Source: Micrasema longulum (taxonomy: Eukaryota > Arthropoda > Insecta > Trichoptera > Brachycentridae). Taken from it: DNA of 64,000 nt. Positions 30,841 through 42,571 of this stretch are shown here, piece by piece. The stretch lies in assembly GCA_022494885.1 (NCBI GenBank), contig JAGVSM010004932.1, forward strand, positions 149,022 to 213,021, written 5' to 3'. Numbering within the stretch: the stretch's first letter is position 1; each line of letters opens with the position of its first letter. The position numbers and the translations under genes were made by a program. A model generated the notes under the pieces. That model did no database searches. It was given only the letters and a program-made list of their open reading frames with translations, and was not told the DNA's origin.

Positions 30841-32809
30841 ATTTATGTAAAACCAATAAATTTATTTTAATTTTTTTTACCTAACATTCTTTCTCTAATT
30901 ATTTTCATAAATAAATTTATTACAAATTAAAAAAATGTTTAATTTTAAGTAACTTTAAGTATTTTTTTATATCCGTTTCTTAGCAGACAAGTTTAAATGG
31001 AGAATTTTCTAATGTGTACTGTCCTTAGAAAAAATCTACCATATTTTAATATTTTTCACACAAACATCTTTTTGTAAGTTTTTTTAATTTTTTTATTTAT
31101 TTCAAAGACATTTGAATACAACGGTAAATACAAGACTCACCTAGCCAAATTATTTGACTTGTAGGTGAAGCTTAATAAGTTTGACTTTAAGAAAAATACG
31201 ATGTTCATTGAATTAAGTATCAAATTGTTAATCTGTTTACATTCCAAATAATACTATACCACCATTTTCTAAATGATTTTTCAACGAGTTAAAATCTAAA
31301 ATGAAATAAGTATATATTTCGATTTGGAAATTATTTTCTTAAATTTTCAGTATGTTAGATAAAATATTATTTATCCTGTTAGTTCAAGAAGCTGAACAGG
31401 TTTATGGAGACTCGGAATAATGTCTTCTAATACCACAGGTAACCCGTATCTTCTTGATCCAAGCAATATACTCTTGAGGACACAGATTGGGTAAATAATT
31501 ACGTAGTAACACCTAGAACAGTACATAGGCTAAATAATCACAGATTTGCATATTTACTCAATGTACACAAGCGGAGCAGACGATTATGTTACCTGGATTT
31601 GGAAACTGTGCTACCTGCGAATACACAATCAACATTAAAGAAATTTTCATTATAAGTTTGTAATATAAAAAATATAAGTAATAATACCAATATTTGAGAG
31701 TGCCCAGCTGACCGAAGACAAGTATTGAATTTTATTTCCTAATTATTACGGATTAAAAAAAAATATTTTACTGATTTTTTAAACTTAAAAAGAAAGCATT
31801 CCTCTTCCATTGGTGGCGTCTGTCTTCATCCAACTGAATAATGTCTCAATTGTATATTTAAAATATGTCTTTTAATGCTTTTCTTGATACTTGTCAATCG
31901 CGATCGGAATCTTTTCCTTCAAAAAGGATTACTTTTTTTTTCTCTCAATCTGTCAGCGGTTAAAATCTTTTTGGGTTATCCCTGATCACTGGACTGCCCA
32001 CGTTTTATCAGTTCATGGTAAATTTAATGAACAGTAATTTGATTATAGTATTGTATATCCCACTTTGTGTGGCTGCGAATATTTCAATCAATATTCTGAA
32101 CACGTCATGTGAACTTGTCTTATTTGCCCTCTTTAACCACTGAATGGATAATTCTTACTACCATCCGTGGCCTTGTTGTAGGTCTTGTCGAATGAACGGA
32201 TCTGGTGGCTAACAAAAAGAGTTTCAAGGCTTTTAAAAAAAGTTTAATCATTTTGACGAGTTGATCATGTTTAGCCAAATTTATCCCAGACAGTAAAGAA
32301 CTTACTTCCTTCTTTTCTTCAACCTAATGAAAAACATATTGTGGATTTCTGTATTGCCTATTTTCAACACAATATGCTTAAGCTACCAGATAACAGAGAG
32401 CTTCCTAGGACAGCTTTTTTTGGTTGGCAATAAGCAATTTCTTCCTCGTATGTTGGCACCTCCAAGAAGACTAGACTTATTTCTCATATGCTGTGTGTGG
32501 TGGGCAAATCATCATGAAATGAAATCCATTTCCTCTGTGGTACTAATTATTTTTAATATAAATTTAACTCACAATCCTCATGATGAATCTGTTAAAATGT
32601 AAACGATTTAATCTGGTGAAAGTGAAAAATTATTTGTACTACATTTGACAATTACAAATTACCTTTTGAAGTGACCTTTCTAGGTTACTTCTCTTTGATG
32701 AGACAGGATAAAACAAAAATATTAATTCAATTAATATAAAATTAAGATATTAAAATATTAATTCATACTTAAACACTTAAGGCTGTTTCCACAAAAAAAC
32801 TATTGATTT
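30841..32809. other. No identified gene; faint decayed coding
   Basis: 31440-31640 and 32290-32500 have more balanced composition and short open pieces (for example YLDLETVLP at 31.6 kb; KLPDNRELPRTAFFGW at 32.4 kb). These could be old transposase or host exons. I cannot assign them. Confidence 0.3.
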
Positions 32810-32935
32810 ACACAATATCTAAAAAGCAAGAGTTTCTCAAACACTTGTCAATGAAGAGCATTCTTAAACATAGGCACAAATTGAATGTTACACGGTGCGC
32901 AAAGTCATCTTTTAAACTATGAATTCTATAATATC
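32810..32935 (-). repeat. TAB repeat, module A fragment
   Basis: 'gaatgttacacggtgcgcaa' corresponds to 'gaatgttacacagtgtgtaa' in inverted A modules; the flanks are diverged. Confidence 0.45.
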
Positions 32936-33421
32936 TTATTCACAAAATGGCCTTCTGTCTTTGGAAAGTTTCTTCTACCGTCTATGTGTACATATTTAAA
33001 TAATTACAACCAACTTCCATACTGTTGACGTCATACGATATTATTTGTGTATTTGGACTTCGCAGTAATCACCCTTATTCTACCTTTCCAACAAAACACC
33101 TGAGTCTAACTCAAATGCAAAACTTTGTTTTAAGTTAAGATATTCGCCCTCTATAATATAATGTTAGGATATATTGTAACATTTGTGAATGAACAAATAC
33201 TCGGAACACACCCAAATTGAAGTATTTTATTGCTGTGAATCAAAATACAAAATGGGTCTTGACCCTTACTTCTTGAAGTACAACAATAAGCATTAAATAC
33301 AAATTTATTTTTATTTTCTAGCTTTTTGTTTATGAGCAGGTAATAATGACTGAATAAATGAAATCAACCATAGACCATACAACCAATTTATAAAATATGA
33401 GATCTAGAAAACATAAGTTAT
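32936..33421. other. No identifiable feature
   Basis: Unique-looking AT-rich DNA up to the RT fragment. Confidence 0.4.
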
Positions 33422-33694
33422 AATAATCGACCGGTATTATTAATACCTAATATGGCAAAAATGTCTGGAAAGAATGTAAAAATAAGATTGAAATGTCATA
33501 TAAACAAATTTAAAATTTTGAACGAAAATCAGTTCGATTTAAGACAAAGTTTGAGTACTGGTGATGCTATAGCAAAAATGATTTTGTGTTTCAATAATGT
33601 TCTAGACAAGAAAGGAAAATCCATTGGTATATTTATTGATCTCTATAGGGGTTTTGATAGTATATCAAATGGAAAACTGTTAAAAAAATACACT
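33422..33694 (+). pseudogene. CR1/Jockey-like RT N-terminal fragment
   Basis: The frame reads NNRPVLLIPNMAKMSGKNV, KIRLKCHINKFKILNENQF, DLRQSLSTGDAIAKMI, GIFIDLYRGFDSISNGKLL. These are RT fingers motifs: YRPIS-like, K-x-x-E-x-x-RL, NQFGFR-x-x-ST-x-DAI, then motif A FLDLSKAFD. The motif A Asp (D of FIDLYRGFD) is kept. Motifs B and C are missing. A stop follows at 33695. Confidence 0.85.
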
Positions 33695-34374
33695 TGATTT
33701 TGGTATGTGTCTATTTTTCTTTGTCCTCAATATTTTATATCTTAATGATTTTATAACAGTTATATATTAGAAAACTTGTCATGTTTGTGTGAGTTTTCTT
33801 TTTAATTTGCGTTTTTCCTTTGAAAACTGTTTAAACATTTGATTTATTTTATTTACTTCTTAAAATGTGATATTTGATTTTAAATAAATTATGTTTAGGG
33901 TTACATCATATATTTTTTAATTTATTATCCCCAGTTTCTGCTACTTACTTGTTTGTTTATAAAATCTTATAATTGTTTTTATTTGCTTGAATACTCTATT
34001 AACCATTTTCTAATCGGAATATTGGCAAACTCGCATTTCATGTTTTAATTTCTTACTTTTTTCATTGATAATGTACTTGCTTGATTATTTAGTCCTGTCA
34101 CGTTTTTTTTCTTTGCTTACTGCAACACTTTATCAACTTTTTTCCTTTAGAAAATTCATTTTATTATTTATTATATTTGCATTTTTTGTTTTTAAACATA
34201 CCCGTTTTCTAAATATACCTGTATTTTAAATTTGGCTTCATTTTTATGCTTTCAATATATTTTTTATCCTATCTTTTATTTATTTATTTGTTTATTTGTG
34301 TTTCATTTGTAACTAAGTTTGAATGTTTGTTTTTTTATTAATGCCTCGAGGGTATTTGTGAAAAAATAAATGTG
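33695..34374. other. No identifiable feature
   Basis: Very T-rich. The end, 'cctcgagggtatttgtgaa' plus 'aaaataaatgtg', looks like a LINE 3' tail directly before the TAB repeat and may belong to the RT fragment's element. Confidence 0.35.
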
Positions 34375-34985
34375 TTAACATATTACAACAGAGATAAAGA
34401 ACATTTAAGAAAAGGTAATATAGAAGTCTAGGCATCTACAGGGCTTATGACCTGTCAATGGCTGGTTTAAGAGGCCACTTTACACACTGTGTAACATTCA
34501 CTATTCTGCCTATATTTGAAAATCTTTATTCCTTCAATTCTTTCATCTGTTGATGTTTGTGAAGTTTAAGTGCGAAAACCTTTGTTTATGCAGGTGAGAT
34601 TTATCTAATTAAATTATTTAACCTACATACTAGGCAACGCCTAAAAATGTATTTTTTTCAATTTCTATACTTCTTCATGGACCAGGTAATTTATCAACAA
34701 TATTTTGAGTTTGTCCAAATTTTTGTAGACAAAGACTGAATTCAACTCCCTGGGGAGCTGTTTATATTAACATATTACAACAGAGATGAAGAACATTTAA
34801 GAAAAGGTAATATAGAAGTTTAGGCATCTACAGGGCTTATGACCTGTCAATGGCTGGTTTAAGTGGACACTTTACACACTGTGTAACATTCACCATTCTG
34901 CCTATATTTGAATATGAACAGCTCCCCAGGGAGTTGAATCCAGTCCTTGTCTACAAAAATTTGGACAAACTCAAAATATTGTAAA
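34375..34985 (+). repeat. TAB repeat, 1.5 units: A-B-T-A-T'
   Basis: The best preserved tandem. A begins at 34377 and again at 34770, a 393-bp period. After the second A, T is joined in inverted orientation ('aacagctccccagggagttg' ... 'aaactcaaaatattg'), so the last 65 bp are the reverse complement of T at about 34705-34765. Within A lie the inverted words acagg-gcttatga-cctgt and ttacaca-c-tgtgtaa. Confidence 0.9.
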
Positions 34986-35429
34986 TAAATGTGTAATATT
35001 AATATTAAAGCACAAATAAGCATACATTTATGAGTGCCATTTACGTTTACGTTATAACGTTTAGAACATCGTTTTTCTCGAATTCCTCAGATTTGTCCTC
35101 TATACGTCCTTTGGTGGAAAAGATTTTCTTTATGTTTTCATCAACCTTCGCGACATAATAATACGGGAGTTTATTTAAAGCGTTCTTTTTTAATTTGGGT
35201 TTTGTTTATCCGAGTATTTACATATCCAATATCTCCTGTAGCGCTGGGTAAACTTAAAATGATTTTTTTCTCCGTCCAGCAGGCGTGGCCTTAAAAAGGT
35301 AAAATAAGAATTACAAATGATGAGGAAAAAAACAGTAAAAACAGTCTTGATCATGATTTAAATACAGAAATGTTCTTAAATTGTTTGTTAAACTGTATAT
35401 CATATCAAACATACATGAGGCTGTTGAGA
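34986..35429. other. No identifiable feature
   Basis: Mixed composition, no domain, no named repeat. Confidence 0.4.
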
Positions 35430-35530
35430 ATATGAACGTTCAGGCGTTTACAGAGCTTATGTTTTGTCATTGACTGGGTTAAGTGATCAAAAAAAAAAAC
35501 TACGCTATAACATTTATGCCTATCAGTGAT
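35430..35530 (+). repeat. TAB repeat, diverged module A
   Basis: 'caggcgtttacagagctta' and 'gtcattgactgggttaagtg' followed by degraded 'gctataacatttatgcctat'. Confidence 0.6.
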
Positions 35531-35869
35531 TGAAATTGAAATTCACGTATGTCATTTTATTATTATTTCTGCATGCTTGTATTGAATACCATATACTTAT
35601 ACGTGTTGGCCGTCTTCTGATAATGAAAGTATCGAGAAAACCAGAAAAATAATATTATTGGTAAAGGGTAAGTTACAAAAAAAATTTATCTGTTAAAGCT
35701 AATTTTTGTTAAAAATAGTTTGTCTGAGCTTCAAGTACTAAAATATGTAAACACAAATTTGTCTTTTTCTGCCCTTCTCTTTTTTTAAACTATTTTTCAA
35801 AAAAAAACATTTTTTATATATATATATAATAGTCAGTGCACATTGGTGTTGGCTTCTAATAACATGGGT

Positions 35870-36045
35870 CCTATTTATACGTTTGTTTCATATTTTTGGG
35901 CACCTGCAATGGTAGACATACATAGTAGAATTCGCATTTTATGTTTAGTATCCTGATGAAGAGACGGGTACATCTTGGAATCGGTAGACAAAAAAAAGTA
36001 GGTTGTGGTTTAATACGAATATTTATTAACAATTATTGAACTGTA
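35870..36045 (+). mobile_element. PLE terminal repeat fragment
   Basis: At 35947-35992 a hammerhead-like motif has a perfect CTGATGA box and agacg/catct stem, but GAAA is mutated to GGAA and stem III reads TCGGT. The 'aatacgaatatttattaac' end follows. Confidence 0.58.
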
Positions 36046-36094
36046 ATTATTATTTTGAGAAATGATCCGATAAGCCTCTATATTATATTTAATA

Positions 36095-36850
36095 CTAGCG
36101 GACCTGACAGACGTTTTCCTGCCTAAACGTTGGCTTGCCTGCTATGAGCTGGTTTACCAAACGTATTTTTGAAATTCAAATTTTCGATAAACTCTATATA
36201 TGTTTGACATTGAGTTCGACTTTTCAATATTTTCCTTCATCATTGTGTGATTTGCTGTTGCACAAAAGCAAAATTTAAAAAAAGCAATATCGAATTACTT
36301 ATATTCAAATATTGAATTGAAGTAGGTACCTAAGTACTTATTAATGGTTGAATTCCAAAACATAAAATAAATATTTTTCGAATATGGAATCTTTTTGCGA
36401 ATTTCGAACTTCGCTTTTCTCACCAACAGGGGTGCACTTATGTAGGAATACAATATTTAAAAATGTATTGAATATAAGTTAATATTATTTAAGGATTACC
36501 AAAAATCCAGTAAAAAGAAATAAATGAGTATAAATTACAAAAAAAAATAAAGAAAGAATCTGATTGAGATCCACAAAAAACAAATGCTTTTTGTAAACAT
36601 TAAAAAAAAACTTTTTCATACACAAAAAAAAATATATTTCTATTCATTCTCCTTAAATGCAACCCTGGTAGGTCGATTTAAAAAAATATGTTTTTTACTT
36701 TTTCTTACAAATTCGATAAAATAAATCAATATCTATGAACACGCGCAGCGCAAAGATTTACATTTTGTTGAAAACGGCACGCAAATCGGTTGAGCCGTTT
36801 AGGAGAAGTTAAGTGACATCACACGTACGGAAGAATTATACATATAAGGA
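36095..36850 (+). repeat. rep-E, full copy
   Basis: It opens 'cggacctgacagacgttttc' and closes 'aatcggttgagccgtttagg' and 'gtgacatcacacgtacgg'. Collinear with 7866-8562. Confidence 0.72.
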
Positions 36851-37454
36851 TAACACAGAAACTCTACAGGTCCATTAGAATTAAAAGTCATTTTTCTTAA
36901 TATGAAACTTTGTAATAGTACTGAATGTTTTTGAATAAAAGTTTTTTTTTTCATGGATTTTTTTTTTCTCTTGCAACTGGTGGAAAGAGAACCACCTAGG
37001 CCAGTTTTACAGCTCGGATTCAGATTCAGTGCCAAAAAAATCGGCATTTATTTAAGTCAAGCACAGCTTTTTTCTTACAATTGTTTAATTGCTATCTATC
37101 TCGCCAGGTTACTTATCACCTATTTTGGATGGCTGGCAATTATTCCTCAGTCTTTTTTTTTAAAACATAATGTTTTAATAATCTTTCTTCTATATATATA
37201 AAATACAATGTTGATATGTGTGTTTTCTATATACTAAATAACTACAAGCCTGATTTACGTGCGGTTTTTTACAAAATAATTATCTTTGCCCTGGGTGTGT
37301 TAATAGCTCACAAAATTGTTAATATAATTAATTATAAAAATGTAAGGAGCGTAAATGTTTCATTCATTGTTTTAGCAGGGCTACATTCGAAGTGAATGCG
37401 TAAACTCAAATATTGTAAGGATGTTTCAATTTTGAGTATTAAAATCTATTTTAA
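36851..37454. other. No identifiable feature
   Basis: 36953-37201 (+) and 36799-37047 (-) are open on both strands over poly(T)/(A), which argues against coding. Confidence 0.4.
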
Positions 37455-37910
37455 TGTTTCCAAACAACATTCATTTTTTATGGATCCCAATCAAATTCAT
37501 TTCTTTGATTCCTCATTATCTTTACCTATTTATTTCTTTTAGCTATATTTTTGGTAATGCTAAAATAATATTTACTTACATTTTTGAAAATCGTATTCCT
37601 ACATAAAAAGCACCCCTGTTGGTAAGAAGAGCAGAGTTTGATATATGCAAAAATCATTCTTCATTTGAAAATTAATGATTTAAAGTTGAGTAATTCAATT
37701 ATAATCAAGTACCTAGGTACCTACTTAACGAAAAGTTACACCATATTTAATAAGATTATTCAAACAGTTTTTACCCGTTTTTACGATAAAACCAAGCATT
37801 TTGGTTTTAAATTAAATGTCAATATTACGTCGAAACCTAGTTTACCATTAAAAATCGACTAAATACGCGTTGGACATGACTGAACGTTTGGGCATGACTG
37901 GAATGTCATT
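37455..37910 (-). repeat. rep-E, inverted partial copy
   Basis: 'cacccctgttggtaagaag', 'aagtacctaggtacctactt' and 'gaacgtttgggcatgac' on plus are inverted rep-E blocks. It faces the copy at 36.1-36.85 kb across about 600 bp. Confidence 0.65.
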
Positions 37911-38059
37911 TTTTTAGAGGGCTCAATGTGCTTCTATATGTATTAATAGGTTGATGGTTTTATTTAAGAAAACCGAACCTGGTTCTACGGTTAGAAAGAA
38001 GTTGTATGAAGCAGTGTTGCAAGATACTTAATAATTATTTATCGGAAGATAAAACGCGG

Positions 38060-38220
38060 ACTGAGTTTTTTTCATACAAACGCATTCCTGTGTTTTCTAC
38101 CTGAATTATGACACAAGTGCAATTTTTTTCAACATCATAAATATTTATTATAATTTATTTGTTTATTTGATAAATGTTTTTTTATGGGAACTATGGCAAT
38201 CTCGAAACCCGTATAAACGA
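38060..38220 (+). repeat. rep-D fragment
   Basis: 'cctgaattatgacacaagtg', 'aatttttttcaacat' and 'tttttttatgggaactatgg' match the 5' part of the 4.9-kb copy. Confidence 0.5.
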
Positions 38221-38420
38221 CATCTACCGTTGAACACACGGTACACAAATATGTTTACTATTTACAAATACCTTAACACGAAAAAAATTCTAAAAAAGTC
38301 ACTTAAAAAAAATAAAAAAGAAAATCAACAATTCTATATTCATATTTATAGTAAACAAACAGATATCGTATATAAACTCAAAACTAATAACAGATTTCTA
38401 CGAAGTATTTTCAAAATGGA

Positions 38421-38534
38421 GTAAATATTTGATTTCTCGGACAAGCATCTCTTCGCAAACCCCTACCCTTCCAGTTGAGTAAAAGAAGGGTAGGGGTGTG
38501 TGGAGGGCCTTCTTGTCCAAGAAATGAAGGATTT
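38421..38534. repeat. Fold-back palindrome of about 110 bp
   Basis: A perfect 13-bp inner stem (acccctacccttc 38459-38471; gaagggtaggggt 38485-38497) has a 13-nt loop. An outer stem pairs gtaaat..atttctcggacaag with cttgtccaagaaat..attta. A related 'agaagggtaggggtg' occurs at about 45327. Confidence 0.7.
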
Positions 38535-38654
38535 ACCACATTTTGAGATTTCATATATTTATATTTTTGCTTAAATTGCTTTTTGGAAAAAAAATAGTGA
38601 GGATTTTTTAAGGCTACGAGAAATGTTTTTCTAAATTTTCACTGTCTGGCCCTG

Positions 38655-39240
38655 AAAAACCGTGTATATCTCGCTCGTTGAATCGATTATATCTTACAGA
38701 GTGCGTGTCTGGGGTCTCGCCTTCCAGTCTCATCGGGGTAAAATTTATGAAATTCAGGTGATACTTTTAAAAGGGATTGTACCAGATAGCATAATCCGTG
38801 AGGCGAAACATATGAGCGAATGTGTATATTTTAAATTCTGTAATGTCCTGCCGGAAAAACAACATTGTGACTACAAATTGATTGGAGATAACTTTGTTGA
38901 TACGAAATATAAAAAAAAGAGTTAACCACACTCACAACACTAGATTGAAAACCAGGGGCTCTCTGATAGTTCCCCGAATTACAAATTACACTAGAGAACG
39001 AACATTAAATTGCGTTATTCTAAGGTTGTTTAATGATCTTCCACAAACCATCATTAACATGGAAGATCTTAAAATAAAAAAAAAGGAATGAAGAAATACA
39101 TTTTTAATACTTTATAGTGCTTATTAGTAAATAAACCGGTCATAAAAAAAAAATTCCCACTGAAAAGTTTTTAGACTTAGTGGGTAACAAATTGTAATGT
39201 GTATTTAAAAAAAACAAATAAATGCTGCTCTGCAGCACTA
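38655..39240 (+). pseudogene. CR1/Jockey-like LINE C-terminus, frameshifted
   Basis: The first frame reads LVESIISYRVRVWGLAFQSH and IYEIQVILLKGIVPDS, the SiisYg-x-x-vWG...Q-x-x-ilr segment. After a frameshift near 38900 it reads HTHNTRLKTRGSLIVPRITN and LRLFNDLPQTIINMEDLK, the typical HnYnTR...lfN-LP-x-x-i end. The UTR runs to 'aaataaatgctgctctgcag'. Confidence 0.8.
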
Positions 39241-40489
39241 AAACTAAAACAAAAAATGTATATGGTTGGCTGTATGACAAACTACGCTTAAGTGCGTATC
39301 AATGTCGACTTTTTTTAGTAATCGAAGCCGGAGGTAGGAAAATGCACTATTCACTACACCGTAATGCAGACTGATCTTCACTCATTTTCACTTTTCAGAT
39401 TTTTCATCTGAGAGTAGCCGTCGGTGGAATCGAAAACGTTTGTCCGTAGTTTTATTTATATTTCAAGGACAAAAAGCATTTTCATTTCACCCGGACTAGA
39501 AAAATATTTAAAAATTAATTGATGTTTTATACTGACTTAAAGTCGGGAAAGGTTAGTTGTATGCTTCGTGAACCCACGAACTCAAGTTGTTTTTACCGTA
39601 TTTCACAGTTCCAAATATGAAAACTCTCTTAAACTTCAAAGATATTCTACGAGGCTTGGCAATGCCAGAAACATATGGCTTAACAGTGTCAAACCTTAAG
39701 AAAATTCTTTGAAACCAGTGAAAATCACTTCAGTATCAGAGGTCGGAAAAATATTTTTTACAAGAACGTTGCGTCCTTACATTTTATTTACACTGAATTT
39801 AATGCCTCGCGTTTAAAAAGACTGATGAATATGTAACTACTTGACATATGAAGGGCACGCAAAATAAAGGATGAATGTCGAAATTAAAAGTTTTGAGATA
39901 TGACGTTTTTAAATTTTCAGACCTCTTAGATATTAAAATAAGCTCATAAATATAAGAGAACCTGCTCTATGTAAATTGCCTATACTGTTGTTTATACATT
40001 CAAATGGTTTTCATTATTTGTTTTATTTCCAATATTTAACACGTTCATTGCCAGTCTAAAATTGTGAAATCTCGAAAAAAAACCGAACTTCTTCTACCAT
40101 CATATTGGCTGGGAGACCAAATAATATAAAATTGCAAAAGAATATGTACATATTTTTGTGGAAAACGTAAAAACGAACGAAGTGATGCAGAAAGCAGCCG
40201 GTCCACAATTTTGAAAATATGATTTATTAATGTTTTTGGGTGCATTAAAATTAATTTCTTGTTTTGTTAAAAACAGCCAGACTGCTTTCATACAAAAAAC
40301 TGGATTAATCACCTTCTGAAAAGGGTGTCAATCACAATAACGGCATTTCTTGATTTACAGAAAACACCAAGAATTGCAAAAATCACTAATATTGGTCAAA
40401 TACATCTTTAGATTTTTGTTTGTAAGATAAAAAAAAACTTACGGATTTATTGTTTATTATTTGTTGAAGTCAAAAATATTCACCAATTG
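39241..40489. other. No identifiable feature
   Basis: Unique-looking. Two overlapping minus frames at 40045-40312 lack any domain. Confidence 0.4.
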
Positions 40490-41065
40490 CAGCGTATCTT
40501 GATCATTTTTGTTACGTGAAGGTAATATATATATATGAGTTTGATTCGCAGTAATCTTGAGTATGCCTCATGCGTATGAAGTCCGCAATATCAAAATCAT
40601 ATAAATTCAATAGAATCTGCTCAAAAAAAGTTCTTAAAGTACCTTTTGTAAAAGTTCCAAATTTCTAACCCACGTTTAAATTCAAATTACTAACAACTTC
40701 TAACTCTTTTTTATTTTAAATCTGATAAAACGCCGCGTTGTTTTCGAAATAAAATTTCTGTATAAATCTATTTTGTGTAATACTATAATTGAAGATACAT
40801 GTGCATGTAAAATTGTACCGACGAATGCTTTCAAATTGTATGTTTTCTAGTATGTATCTTTGTTGAATTACCCAATAAAATAAATGAATAAATAAGATTT
40901 AGTCTTACTCTGCAGGTACCAGTCCAGGGATTATGAAATATTCTAGCGCGAAACAACATTTTAAATTGATTTTTCAAATCAATCATGTCAGGAATCGTAC
41001 TCTAGACCCCTTGAATGGTAGGCAAATGCACTGACCATTACATCACGAGGCCGACAATTTGATTA
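40490..41065 (-). mobile_element. SINE-B, inverted, split by a LINE insertion
   Basis: The right part (40905-41062) carries 'caggtaccagtccagggatt', box B inverted ('caggaatcgtactc') and the head 'ccattacatcacgaggccg'. The left part (40490-40528) has 'gcgtatcttgatcatttttg' and 'ttacgtgaaggtaa'. The break lies in the 'gtaagat' word of the SINE tail. Confidence 0.8.
40530..40898 (+). pseudogene. Jockey/R1-like LINE 3' end nested in SINE-B
   Basis: The frame reads SLIRSNLEYASCV, stop (TGA where Trp is expected), SPQYQNHINSIESAQKKFLK, the LEY-s-VW-P-x-y-x-x-x-i-x-x-IES-Q-KFLK block. Coding then decays. The 3' end is 'tacccaataaaataaatg' with (aata)n. Confidence 0.8.
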
Positions 41066-41374
41066 AACACCCTTTTTACAAAAGTACTGATGAAAAGGCG
41101 TGATGGTTTGTTTTTTATTTGACGTCGAGAATCAATTCATTTTAAGTACATTAATTCAAAAAAACAGCCCAATTTTAAATAAATTGTATATTTTAGTAAA
41201 CCCCCAAATAAAATTTAAAATAAAACATTATTTTTATGCTTCGATAATTTGTAATCTTTCATATTTATTTATTAATAAATTTTACAACCCTGTTAAAATA
41301 CCACTATCATTTTTTATTTCCCTATCCGCAACCCGCATTTGCACTCAAATTGTCGCGTAATTAGATCATGTTTG

Positions 41375-41600
41375 TTTTGTGGAAGACAAGGTGATCAATT
41401 TTACGCTTCAAATGCTAGTCTTGAAATATAAAAATATTGAAGTGTCACCAAAAAAACCTTAAAAACCTTTTTCCCTTCAATTTTTACCACATTTAAAATA
41501 AATATTTGACGTTCACCATGCCAGGAATCGAATTAAACCTGAGACCTCAAGAATTGTAGGTGGACGCGCCAACCACTACACAACGAGGTGGACAAAATCT
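41375..41600 (-). mobile_element. SINE-B, inverted
   Basis: 'gttcaccatgccaggaatcg' (box B inverted) and 'aaccactacacaacgagg' (head) with body blocks 'ggtgatcaattttacgcttc' and 'tgctagtcttgaaata'. Confidence 0.78.
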
Positions 41601-42069
41601 TAAATATGTTTACCTAAGAACATTGAAGGTTTTATATTATTCAACGCGATCCTTTACAAATCTCATTCAAGTGAAATGTGACGTAGAAAAATAGACAGTT
41701 CAAATTTAGGCACTAGATTTGTGGAGAACACTACAAAGACTAATTGCTATCGAATAAGATGCGCTTTTACGATTAATGAATGTCATTACTACACGCCAGC
41801 CTCGCCCTAACCTACACTATACTGGGGTCAACCCAACTTGACACACTCGTATATTTCCACGAGTAATAATATTTCCCGACATTTAACGTACGGCATTTAA
41901 TGTGATGTACGTTTGAGGTTTGTTCTTGTCAAGATATTAACCTTTGACTGCGAGGGTAATCAGCTAATTTACTGAGACCGATTTTTTATTATATTTTAAG
42001 AATGGCTTTCAGTGTATTAAAGTGAACTGTTACTTATATTTTAAGCATTAACTTTGTTATCAAACATTT
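41601..42069. other. No identifiable feature
   Basis: Unique-looking, moderately AT-rich. Confidence 0.4.
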
Positions 42070-42118
42070 TTTTAAATTTTATTAAATATTTGTATATAAC
42101 CACTTACCGACTTTTCTA

Positions 42119-42162
42119 TGTCTACCGGTTTCGAGACGTACCCATCTCTTCGTCACGATACA
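42119..42162 (-). ncRNA. Hammerhead-like motif, ACCGGT
   Basis: Minus strand: GTGACGAAGAGATG, loop, GTCTCGAAACCGGTAGAC. The GAAA box and the palindrome are intact; C of CTGA is G. Confidence 0.58.
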
Positions 42163-42334
42163 AATTAAACTTACATGAAAAATCCACTATACACCTTCAA
42201 ATAACGTAAAATTTGTTCATAATCCAATCAGTAAATGTTTGTCCTAATCAATGCATGTGCTTATGAATATACATATCCTGTTGGTTTTTTTATTTTTTGC
42301 AACAACTACTCGTATAATGAATGTTCATTCAATT

Positions 42335-42382
42335 AGTGTCCTGACAAAGAGACGGTTACGTCTTGAAACTAGTAGATATCGA
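42335..42382 (+). ncRNA. Hammerhead-like motif, ACTAGT variant
   Basis: GTCCTGACAAAGAGACG, loop, CGTCTTGAAACTAGTAGATA. Stem III is ACTAGT instead of ACCGGT: two changes that keep it palindromic. Stem I can pair GTGTC with GATAT. G of the CTGANGA box is A. Confidence 0.58.
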
Positions 42383-42571
42383 AAAGTTGGTAAATGGTTA
42401 TATACAAATATTTAACGACGTTTAGTGAAATGAACTGCCTTAATATTAAAGATAGACGAGGATAGATTAAAAACAAATAAATCCTTTTATTTCTACTTAA
42501 TTAAAGTTTGTTAAGTTAAAACGTTAAAGTGAGTAAGGTGGCAACACTGCGTCTCCTGTAAAATAACAGAC

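Larger units (their letters stand above)
42070..42425. mobile_element. Inverted pair of PLE terminal repeats
   Basis: 'aaatatttgtatataaccac' at 42084-42103 recurs inverted near 42392-42412, giving arms of about 80 bp around a short interior without an ORF. Each arm holds a hammerhead-like motif pointing outward: minus at 42119-42162, plus at 42335-42382. Confidence 0.75.

Noticed and set aside
34377..34770. TAB unit as a hammerhead retrozyme
   Set aside because: The tandem size fits, but the only CTG...GAAAC order (ctgttgatg...ctgaaacc) has no stem II, so no hammerhead is supported.
36799..37201. Open frames on both strands around 37.0 kb
   Set aside because: Both depend on the same poly(T)/poly(A) tract and overlap fully.
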